Shown: positions 56,322-64,000 of the stretch, piece after piece
Layout of the letters: each line of letters begins with the position of its first letter
How positions within the stretch are numbered: position 1 is the stretch's first letter
From: Blepharisma stoltei
Taxonomy: Eukaryota > Ciliophora > Heterotrichea > Heterotrichida > Blepharismidae
DNA length: 64,000 nucleotides
Reading direction: 5' to 3'
Assembly (NCBI GenBank): GCA_914767885.1
Contig: CAJZBQ010000028.1
Location: 310,001 to 374,000 of the forward strand
Program-made: the position numbers and the translations under genes
The notes under the pieces: model-generated
Database searches by the model: none
The model's input: only the letters and a program-made list of their open reading frames with translations
Told to the model about the DNA's origin: nothing

Positions 56322-57633
56322 TTAACTCCCCCCCATCCTTGATCGAACGACTCGCCATCGTTCGATCAAGGATGGGGGTTAAAACAAATTTTTTTCGGGA
56401 AAAAAAATTTATATATAAAAAAAAAAAATATATATGTATATTTTTTTATTTACTTTTAAATAAGAGGGTTAAGAGTATTTAATAATTATTTTTACAGCAA
56501 AAAATTGAATTAATTCCATAAACTATCAATTTTTTAATATTTTGATTTATTAGTTACCCTTTTAAACTGTATAAATTTTAATTTGTTCCTTATTGAATTA
56601 AAAAAATTTGTGTTTTTTAAATTTTAAAAAGAATCTCTATTTTTTAGATTATTGAGTTTTCAAGCCTAGGTTGATGGCTAAATCACTTCGGATAGTTGAT
56701 TTCGCAGCTTTCTGTCGTCCCAAAGCTCTGAAAACAACTTCATTAGATGCATCTTTCCAAGTTTTTGATAACTAATATATTTTTATATATATAAAAAGTT
56801 GCATGATATGAAAATCGTTCGATCAAGGATGGGGGTTAATTTCCCCAATTTTTAGGAATTTTTTACAGTCAATCGTTCGATCAAGGATGGGGGGAGTAAG
56901 AATCTTCTTCTTTAACGACACCTAAAGGTACTCTCAAAAGATTCCGAATTACCGAGGAGAACATCCTTGAGAAATCATAATCCCTTCTCTTTTCCTCTAT
57001 TTTTCTTTCACATTCCGCTTCTAGCTTTTTCCTATTATTTTCAAACGCTACCATTTTTGCCTGCATTTCATCCCTTATAGTCTTTTGCCTTTCTTCTTCC
57101 TTAATCGCTTTTAGCGATTTCATTTTCGTTAATTTTTTTTCATACATTTCTTCCTTGGCCATCCTCAGCTTCTCTTTTTCTTCCATGATTTTCTTTCTTG
57201 TGTTTTCAGCTAAATCTAGCTTCTGTAGTTTTTCTTGAAATTGCTTTTGGATTGATTCAGTAGTTTCTATTTCTATTTGGCTTTTCCGTTCTTGTGATTT
57301 TTTTAAGCTTTCATTAATAATTGCGCCCATCTGTTTGGCTTTTTTGGCTAATTCTATTTGAATTAATTCAGAAAGACTTTTAGTTTTCTGAAGCTCTTGG
57401 ATTCTATCGAGAGCAAACTTTTTTTTTTCGCTTTCGATTTCATCTTTAGTGAACAGTCTTGCTGAGTTCTGGAATTTTGTTTTTGTGGTTTGGCTTCTTT
57501 GAGAAGTTCGTATGCTAAATAGAGAAGAATTTTGGGAGTTATTTGGGCTTCCAAGTGAAAATTTGTAATCACGTTTTCCTTTGTTATTTTCATATAATAC
57601 AGAGTGATGATTGGGGCTTTGTGGTGGTTTCAT
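56322..57633 (-). CDS. Lys/Glu-rich coiled-coil protein; stop codon made by IES excision
   Basis: 245 aa. The N-terminal 60 residues are Ser/Asn/Gln-rich and disordered. Residues 65-225 are a long charged helix (KKIMEEKEKLRMAKEEMYEK) as in cilium or basal-body coiled-coil proteins (guess). The end GVVKEEDS is followed by TAC in the unedited DNA (MITE start), but after removal of 56323-56896 the codon becomes TAA, one base from each side of the insertion joining. Without excision the frame continues into the MITE because TGA is Trp. Start at the first ATG, 57631-57633. Confidence 0.65.
56323..56899 (+). mobile_element. MITE subfamily B, second copy
   Basis: TAA on both sides. Ends and interior match 44330-44871, including the palindromic left pair around ACTCGCC and right direct boxes 58 bp apart (56816, 56874). 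About 30 bp longer, from TA-repeat expansion. Confidence 0.9.
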
Positions 57634-57734
57634 TGACCTAATATAAAATTTTGAGCTGCCTTTTTCTTCGACAGTGTCAATATTGTCCTCTACTTTATTT
57701 CTGTTTCCAAAAAATTTATTCTCTTTTAAATAAA

Positions 57735-58862
57735 TTATACATTTTTATTGATAATAAAATTGCTATATGAATTATTATGATTTGCTATAAGCCCAAAGAA
57801 TTTTTCAGTCATCGATCTTATAGGCTTTCTCTCAAGAGAAAGTGGGCCGATTTCATTCACGACGACTTCTTCTTGCTGCTCTTCATTATCAGTCTTCTTA
57901 TTTTCTTCTATTAAGACTTCATCATAATTTTCAATATTTTCTTGATCTAAATTCTCTTCAACTATTTTCGGTGTTTCCTCCAATGAAATTGGTCTTATCG
58001 GCATATTTGGCTTTATCTTCATATCAATACAATATTTTTCTTCCCAGTTATCCTGCTTTACCAATTCTCCATTGATTATTCTAAATCTCTTTTGAAAATT
58101 CTCATAGCCACTTGACAACATTTCATAGTCTTCATAAGTTTCTTTTGCTTTGTACTGCTTATACTTCAAATCACTTTGGAATTTTGGTGGGTGCAGCTGC
58201 CACCCATGCCAATTCGGGCCTTCTTTTAAGTTGTTATTTCTTTTCATTACACGATATCCTGGTGGTCCGTCATAAGTTTGAGTTGAGTCAGTCCTGCACC
58301 TTTGCTTTGAGCTAAAATGCATAGCTTCTTGTTTAGAGCAGCCTTTGTCACGCAGTCTAAGATAGGTCATAGCATGGTCAACTGTTAAAATCGAATCATA
58401 AGGAGTTAATTTGAAGCAGTGGCCTTTATTTAAGTCACATGCATCAGAAAATAGACCAGGAGAGCTCGCTCTGGTTATAGGACTTGTTAGAGATGGCCCA
58501 ATGTAGCCGTTAATGCTATCTCATGAGTGCAAGTTTTGAGGGATTGGAGAAATTGAATTAGTAAAATCGTAACAGCTTTCTTTAAGTCTGGCGCCTGAGC
58601 CTGATTGCAATCATCTTGTAGAGCCTGGTCTTGCTAGTATGTCTTCTAAACTTTTCCTGTGCTTTTTCTCTTTGAATTGAAGTTTTTTTCGGTAATTTTC
58701 GAATTTTTCATTTTCGTCATTTATTTGTTTTTCGATGATGCTTTTGCGTTTGGTATTTCAATAGGAATTTGTGGTGCTGGAGAACGCTTCGGAACGAGAA
58801 CCCATGCTAGATACACTTTTATGCTTTGATTTGATTTTTGGGGTTTTTTCATTAGTGTCCAT
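57735..58862 (-). CDS. Uncharacterised hydrophilic protein, 375 aa
   Basis: Continuous only if TGA is Trp (NSYWNTKRK, TRWLQS, LHSWDSIN). Starts MDTNEKTPKIKSKHKS. Basic N-terminal coiled coil (about 40-75, IIEKQINDENEKFENYRKKL), a middle with PSLTSPITRASSPGLFSD, then a conserved-looking block PGYRVMKRNNNLKEGPNWHG, WQLHPPKFQSDL and an acidic stretch. No TM or known domain. Its stop lies 101 bp before the next start on the same strand. No IES. Confidence 0.6.
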
Positions 58863-59064
58863 AGCTGATATTTTTACAAATAAATATATAACATAATATG
58901 ATTATTTAATAAGCTTGCATAATTTATAATTTTCTGTAGAAGGGCTAATCAATATTAAAGATTAAAATAATGCTTAATTTTTTGACCAAAAATTCTTAAA
59001 AATCATTAATAAATTAATCAAAAAATTGAATGCCCTACGATTTTATTCATAAAACAAATTAAAC

Positions 59065-59921
59065 TTATTCAGCTTGATCTGCAGCAATCCACATAGCAAA
59101 CATATAAATTGCGATAATTCCAATAATAAAAATCAAACTTAAAGCTTTTAATTTTTGCTTCCACGCTCTCCTTTGTATACTTCTTGCAGTGTTACTAAAC
59201 TTGCTTAGCCCGAAGCTCAGTTCATCAGTTTTTTTAATCAGTGTTTTCATATGAGTGCCTCTCATAATAACTTTATCAAGATTGTTTTTGGTAGATTCTA
59301 TTCTCTTTTCAATGAATAATCTTCGGATTTAATATAGAATTTTCCCATGGATGGCACTGTTTGGCCTTAATTTTGTCACTGGGAAAATTTTTTGGTTCGG
59401 CCAGTACTATATGGTTTGGTCAAACCAAAAAATTTTTTCAGTGGGAAAAATCAAGGCCAAACAGCGCCATCCATAGGAAAATTCTATATAGAAACAGCTG
59501 ATATAAATTTAATAATAATTAACGTTAAATAATATACTGCAAGATTTAAATTTCGTTCAACGCCGCTTAATTTGTCCACTTCATGAAGCCTTTCTGGAGA
59601 GTATTGAGATATCAATTTCTTCTGAAACTCTGCAAAAGTGCCAGCTTTATTGGCGTATTTTGGGAATGATCTTTGCATTTCATTTAGAAATTGCAGTGCA
59701 AGATCTCTGCCAATGCCAAGGTCTGCGTAGCATAGGTAAGTGATATTGTCATTAGTAAAAAAGTTATACGTTTTATTGCCCTGTGTATATGTTTTGAATA
59801 CTGATGAAGCTTCTGTCGATTTTAGAAGAGACCTGGCTGTTGTGGCGAAATCACCTTCAATTGGAGAGTATTCCGATAGGATTTGTTGTCCTCGAGCTAC
59901 TAGTGCATAATGGACTGCCAT
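59065..59921 (-). CDS. Longin R-SNARE (VAMP7-like) with a nested IES
   Basis: 212 aa after removal of 59317-59534 (218 bp). Longin domain at residues 1-120 (VHYALVARGQQILSEYSPIE, GNKTYNFFTNDNITYLCYAD), R-SNARE motif with central Arg in LDKVIMRGTHMKTLIKKTDE (about 150-170) and a C-terminal TM anchor (LSLIFIIGIIAIYMFAMWIA). VAMP7-type SNAREs act in late endosome, lysosome and exocytic fusion. The IES interrupts the linker just before the SNARE helix; the best joint reads LNLAVFIEKRIESTKNNLDK. Boundaries were chosen because they are in frame and give correct heptad spacing. Confidence 0.85.
59317..59536. other. Nested IES in SNARE gene
   Basis: A palindromic element at 59333-59488 (TATAGAATTTTCCCATGGAT ... 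ATCCATAGGAAAATTCTATA, with inner inverted GTTTGGCC and TTTTTTGGTT pairs) lies inside AT-rich non-coding flanks. Excising only that element does not restore frame; the wider TA pair at 59317 and 59535 does. Confidence 0.6.
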
Positions 59922-60069
59922 TTAAAAATTGAATATTTCGTATATCTTTTTATATTAATCCAAAAATAAAAATAAACCTTGCACTTCTAAATACAAATAT
60001 AACCTCAATTTGTATAATTCTCGATTAGCCTTATTGAAATCGTATTCATTAAAATTTCCTATCTAGCTT

Positions 60070-60261
60070 TTATTCAATTTCTATTTTCATTATTCTAATT
60101 TCAATTACTATCACAAGCAGCACTAAAATGCTCAATACCTCTATTTCCTGCACAATTTTTCCAAAAGTTTCAATTTTTTTGTACCATCTCTTATTTTTTC
60201 TTTCCCAAATCTCTATCCCCTCTTCATTTTCTTTTCTCATCCTCCATTGTCCCTTTTCCAT
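60070..60261 (-). CDS. Possible small tail-anchored protein
   Basis: From ATG at 60259-60261 the frame gives 63 aa: a charged N-terminus (MEKGQWRMRKENEEGIEIWE) and a hydrophobic C-terminal helix (EVLSILVLLVIVIEIRIMKI). The open frame extends upstream over the start of the S24 gene on the other strand, so the start is uncertain. No homologue recognised. It could be chance in AT-rich DNA. Confidence 0.3.
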   Translation of the reverse strand: MEKGQWRMRKENEEGIEIWERKNKRWYKKIETFGKIVQEIEVLSILVLLVIVIEIRIMKIEIE

Positions 60262-60331
60262 GCCATATCCGCACCAATAACCATAATTTCTTGTGTCTTT
60301 TTGACTACATTGCAATAGGCTTGATAATAAA

Positions 60332-60730
60332 ATGGACGGAGGATATACGCTTCGCACCAGGAAGATCATGACAAATAAGCTTCTTCACAGACTTCAGATG
60401 GTTGTTGATGTGATCCATCCAGAACTTGGAGGAGTATCCGTAGAAAAACTCAAAGAAAGGCTTGCAAAAACCTACAAGGCCAAACCAGAGCAGATTATTG
60501 TTTATGGATTACAAACAGCCTTTGGAGGGTCAAGATCGACTGGGTTTGCACTCATTTACGATAATAAAGATTTCCTTGCCAAGTTCGAGCCAAAATACAG
60601 ACTCAGAAGACTTGGGCTGCTCCCTGCTAAAACTGGATCGAGGAAACAAAAGAAAGAATTGAAAAATAAGAGAAAGAAGGTCAGAGGAAAGGCAAAGGCT
60701 ACTGTTGGTGTTGGCAAGAAAAAGAAGTAA
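60332..60730 (+). CDS. RPS24: 40S ribosomal protein S24 (eS24)
   Basis: 132 aa, a small-subunit ribosomal protein. Matches the family along its length: TLRTRKIMTNKLLHRLQMVV, DVIHPELGGVSVEKLKERLA, IIVYGLQTAFGGSRSTGFAL, IYDNKDFLAKFEPKYRLRRL and a basic tail SRKQKKELKNKRKKVRGKAK. No intron or IES. TAA at 60728-60730. Start ATG 60332 gives MDGGYTLRTRK, the normal length. Confidence 0.96.
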   Translation: MDGGYTLRTRKIMTNKLLHRLQMVVDVIHPELGGVSVEKLKERLAKTYKAKPEQIIVYGLQTAFGGSRSTGFALIYDNKDFLAKFEPKYRLRRLGLLPAKTGSRKQKKELKNKRKKVRGKAKATVGVGKKKK

Positions 60731-60873
60731 GCATAATAATTTCTTTCCACAAATAAGGATTATTAAGTTATTTTAAAACGAAACTAATTTACAGGAGAAT
60801 TCGTACCAAAAGCAAACGTAAGAGTGTCGAAAGCTGTGAAATCTCAGTGATAGATTAAAGAATAATAATTAAG

Positions 60874-62152
60874 TTATTTTTGGAAGCTTGCCCAATTTCT
60901 CATTTCTTCCATCTGAGACCGGATTCTTTGGAGTTCTTGGTTATACTTGGTTTGGAGGGTTTGGAATTTATTTTCAAACTGTTTTTTGCATTCTTCAACC
61001 GACTCATTTATTTTTGCTGTTATTTCGCTAACTAGAGTCATTCTTAAGTCAGCTTGGCCTTTAACTCGGTCTCTTGAGTTAGCAGGGTTAACAATTCCTG
61101 AGTATCTCTTTTCGAAGTCTTCAATTACTGCTTCAGATTGAGCGGTTTTGTCTCTGATTTCTTTGAGATCTTTTTCTACTTCAGTTTTAGACTCTTGCAG
61201 AGCATTCTTGATGGTCTGTCGCTCGTCTTTAAGCCTCAGTTTTATATTGTCGACTAGCCCAGCAATTTCGCTTTTTAGCTTTGTTTCGATTTCTTTTATT
61301 GCATCCGCATTTTGCTTTTCTAAACTTTTGAAGCCATTGTCTACTTGTGCAAGCTTGGTGTTCATTTCTTTCATCACGTCTTCTCTTCTTTTAGCTTCAT
61401 TTGCGATTTGTGCTGCAGACTGACTTTTAGAGGCCTCAAGTGTATCTTAATCTTAAGCTATTTATAACGTTTAAGTCCACTACGGGGTAGCCTTGTCCAG
61501 AGCTTGTGGGAGTCGTGGGAGTTCTGGGGGCTTTTGGAAGCTTTGGGAGTGCTGAGCTCTGGGAATTCTGGGCTCAAGGAGTTGTGGGGGCTCAGGTGAA
61601 GGGGGAGTTGTGGGATTTCTTCTTTTTTGGGGGAGTTGCGCGATTCTGACGTTCTGATGTTGTGGGAATTGAGGATCTTCTGATGTTGGGAAATTGCAGG
61701 AGTAGAGGATTTTCTGATTATATGGGGGAGTTGCTGGAGTTCTGATGTTGGGGAGTTGTGCTTGATCTTTTTTAACGTAGGATAGGGATAATATAATGCT
61801 TTTTCTTCTTCTTCTTGTCCAGAGCTGCCACCATATTTGTCGACGTGTCAGGCTAATGGACCTCTGGATCGATCCACTTTGATTCGCCAAGGCACGGGCA
61901 AATGCAGTGTTCCGGCTTTGGCGGGGCTTCAAGTGTATCAGTAAGTTCTTCAATCGCATTTTGGTTGGCTTTAATTTCATGATCTATATCAGTCCGTTGT
62001 TTACTAAAGGCAGCCATAGTTTCTTCAATTCTCCCTAAGCATTGACTATCTCTCGTAAGTTTCAGCAATGGTCTGCATGAATCTTGCTGAAATTCCAGCC
62101 TACTGATTGAATCTTCAAGTGCTTTCAATCTGGCCTGTATGGTTGAATCCAT
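60874..62152 (-). CDS. SF-assemblin/beta-giardin-like coiled-coil protein with retroposon-like IES
   Basis: 261 aa after removing 493 bp (61443-61935). Almost entirely helical, with the pattern of SF-assemblins (striated rootlet/basal-body fibres): a short head, then segments such as QRTDIDHEIKANQNAIEELT, AAQIANEAKRREDVMKEMNT and DNIKLRLKDERQTIKNALQE. An eight-residue skip near SGIVNPANSRDR breaks the helix. The IES join LTDTLEASKSQSAAQ is in frame. Assignment by pattern only; another coiled-coil family is possible. Confidence 0.6.
61443..61937 (-). mobile_element. Retroposon-like IES (family S3) with 11-bp TSD
   Basis: TCAAGTGTATC at 61436-61446 and 61929-61939. Just inside the left copy is TTAATCTTAAG (tail on the minus strand), then TATTTATAACG and GTCCACTACGGGGTAGCC, shared with the element at 37781. 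A second direct repeat CTTGTCCAGAGCT (61492 and 61815 areas) encloses a TTGTGGGAGTT-rich block, perhaps a later insertion. Confidence 0.75.
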
Positions 62153-62158
62153 TTATTA

Positions 62159-62707
62159 TTAAAAATTTAAAAAGTCTTCAAGCTCTTGAGAATTAATTTT
62201 TGGAGCTTCTATGTCTTCTAATTTCTTGCTGATTTTTGGAGCTTTGGGGAGAGAAGAGGTAAAAGGCTGGCTTATAAGTGCGTCTTGCTCTTTTAAAGCT
62301 GCTTGGGTTTCATAGATAGTTTCTCTGATCTGGATTTCTCTTATTTGGGTTTCAAATTCGTTCAGTCTTTTTGATAAAGTTTCTTCTTCTGAGGTAATTT
62401 CAAGAATCAATTGTTTTTTCTGTGATTCAAATAGCTTATTTTCAGATTCTAGCTGAAGCTTAGTAACTGCATTATCTAATTCTGTTAATGCTAAAGAAAT
62501 TTGTGAAATATCTCCACTAATATTTTTAATTTCTGAAGAAAAATTGACAAAATCCAATGATAATTGGAACAATCTTAAAACTTTTTCTCGCTTTTTGGCA
62601 ATTATGGCTTCAGATTCATATAGTGATTTTTGAATAGAAATTGCTTGCTGAAGTGTTTGGTCTTGTAATTCTTTATTCAATAGATTTTCTTTTCCTAATA
62701 TATTCAT
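62159..62707 (-). CDS. Small coiled-coil protein, 182 aa
   Basis: No family recognised. Helical throughout residues 10-150 (QDQTLQQAISIQKSLYESEA; ALTELDNAVTKLQLESENKL), then a Pro/Ser linker and a C-terminal acidic peptide (INSQELEDFLNF). Only 6 bp separate its stop (62159-62161) from the start of the SF-assemblin-like gene, so the two are on the same strand with almost no spacer. No IES or intron; MNIL at 62705-62707 is the only upstream ATG. Confidence 0.65.
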   Translation of the reverse strand: MNILGKENLLNKELQDQTLQQAISIQKSLYESEAIIAKKREKVLRLFQLSLDFVNFSSEIKNISGDISQISLALTELDNAVTKLQLESENKLFESQKKQLILEITSEEETLSKRLNEFETQIREIQIRETIYETQAALKEQDALISQPFTSSLPKAPKISKKLEDIEAPKINSQELEDFLNF

Positions 62708-62771
62708 TTATCAAGCTTTGGAATTCATATTCTGGAATTTGGTAAATTTTTATTGATTATTATGTAATAAA

Positions 62772-63749
62772 ATGCAAGAAGATATTACATATGCAAGTAT
62801 TGATAGCATTGCTAAAAGAGTTGGGCTGACTTCAATGTTAATCGGCAGATATGATGATAGAACTTGGAAAGAAAACAGTCAATATGATCTTCAAACTCAT
62901 TTAAGGAAAAAAGAAGAATGACATCTCTTGATGGAAGAATTATACAAACAACGCACAAAATTTAAAAATATTTACAAGTTGAATCCAATGGATTTAAAAG
63001 TAAGAAATCCTCCCAACTCTTTTATTGCCAAGCCAAATGGGGAATATGTAAGAATGATAGCAGCGATATTTGAAGGTCAGGTATATTTTTTGAAACCATT
63101 AAAAAAATATCCGAAAATTCGTGGGATACCACGCGAAGCATATGTTATGAGTCGACTTAGACATGAAAATATAGCAAAATCTATAGGCTATATAAAAATT
63201 AAAAAAAATGAAAAATTTTTAGCCTTGGAATGCTTACCTCTAGTACTTGACAAATATTTGGAAAAAAACTTGTCAATTAAACAAAAACTATATATAATAA
63301 TTGAAATTGGAAGAGGATTATGCTTTTTGCATATGAAAAATACAGTTTTTTTAAATTTATCCCCATGGTCTATTAACGTTGACCAGGATGGTAAGCCAAA
63401 GCTCTTTGATTTCGAGCTTTGCACAAATCTTAAAATGGAGCCTCCAGAAAAATTCTATAAAGAGTCTAGTTTTGCATCTCCTGAAGCAATGATGGGCTGC
63501 AGAGATATTTTAGGCGATATTTACTCATATGGGTTATTGGCGTATTATATATTGACCAAAAACCTTTATTGTGAGTACATTGGACTTGAAGGCTTAGATG
63601 ATAATTCAGATTACTTTTCAGACTATGAAAATAAAAGTGTCATAGACGGATTAAGAAATCTAATAGAAAGAATGATTGATCCGATTTCAGTCGAAAGACC
63701 TACTGCTGAAGAGTGTTATATCGAATTTAAAAGACTTAATAATATATAA
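62772..63749 (+). CDS. Protein kinase-like protein, probable pseudokinase
   Basis: 325 aa with TGA as Trp in EEWHLLMEE; the standard-code frame would start only at 62928. Kinase fold features: beta3 Lys in VYFLKPLKK, alphaC Glu in IPREAYVMSRLRHENI, hinge ALECLPLVLD, catalytic loop changed from HRDLKPEN to FLNLSPWSIN (Asp to Asn, Lys to Ser), DFG changed to DFE (KLFDFELC), APE kept as SPE, and DIYSYGLL of subdomain IX. No glycine-rich loop visible. Loss of HRD-Asp and of the DFG-Gly suggests a pseudokinase scaffold. Divergent from 62159-62707, 64 bp apart. Confidence 0.8.
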
Positions 63750-64000
63750 AGATATAAATCAAGTTAGTCAATAGATATTTTAATAATATCATATATTTTA
63801 GCATTATCTTAGTCTGAATAATAGTGCGGCTAGGTATGGATTTTTTTCCAAAAAATGATCAGTTTTTTCTATAAGAGTATATTCATAGCCCCAACAAAAA
63901 TCATCAAGCAATATAATTATACAATTAATTAAAATAAAACAATAAATTAATTATTTAAGCTTTACTTCATTCTTGTTTTCCCTATTAAATGCATACAGGG
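63750..64000. other. AT-rich end of window
   Basis: 251 bp after the kinase-like gene; no supported ORF or repeat. Confidence 0.4.

Noticed and set aside
61480-61980. 166-codon minus ORF rich in Pro/Arg
   Set aside because: It lies mostly within the IES at 61443-61937 and is in a different frame from the real gene; its composition follows the TTGTGGGAGTT-like repeats.

Overview
The window looks like germline (micronuclear) DNA of a heterotrich ciliate, most probably Blepharisma. Three things seen directly support this. (1) In-frame TGA is read as Trp in conserved motifs: the WDTAGQ box of the Rab gene at 3773-4384, kelch Trp positions at 14820-16595, and Miro and membrane-protein Trp positions. 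TAA and TAG are the only stops. (2) Introns are 15 nt GT...AG, for example 6604-6618, 54448-54462 and 30351-30365. (3) Genes are repeatedly broken by insertions whose removal between two TA dinucleotides restores the frame exactly. These are internal eliminated sequences (IESs); I count about 30 IES-like insertions in 64 kb. Stentor, the other well-known heterotrich with 15-nt introns, uses the standard code. Blepharisma as genus is inference.

Layout. 1-3326: coiled-coil gene with four IESs (+). 3356-6133: glutaredoxin, Rab GTPase and short-chain dehydrogenase (all -). 6567-9666: Miro GTPase with three IESs (+). 9667-14586: F-box/ankyrin gene (-), two short basic proteins (+), 14-3-3 (-), small coiled-coil (+). 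14820-22042: kelch, TPR/RRM-like and zinc-ribbon genes (+), coiled-coil (-). 22286-49408: three head-to-tail paralogues (all -) of about 2,400 aa each, with signal peptide, Notch-type LNR repeats, parallel beta-helix repeats, Cys-rich module and a multipass membrane C-terminus. 49704-64000: a coiled-coil gene, cysteinyl-tRNA synthetase, LRR protein, RG-tailed membrane protein, Bax inhibitor-1, two more coiled-coil or basic proteins, a longin R-SNARE, ribosomal protein S24, an SF-assemblin-like protein and a pseudokinase-like protein.

The insertions fall into four classes. (a) MITEs with CTCCCCC...GGGGGAG ends and TTA/TAA target duplications, in two TIR subfamilies that share a four-box end architecture. 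(b) Structured GC-richer retroposon-like elements of 250-630 bp, flanked by 10-16 bp target-site duplications, several with short-repeat tails. (c) Long-hairpin or palindromic IESs. (d) Short AT-rich IESs of about 120-250 bp. Several are nested. No transposase or reverse transcriptase gene was seen, so mobility must be supplied in trans.

The most interesting features are the precisely reversible retroposon insertions in coding sequence, the shared four-box MITE ends, the nested IESs, a stop codon created by IES excision, and the tandem giant surface-protein family.
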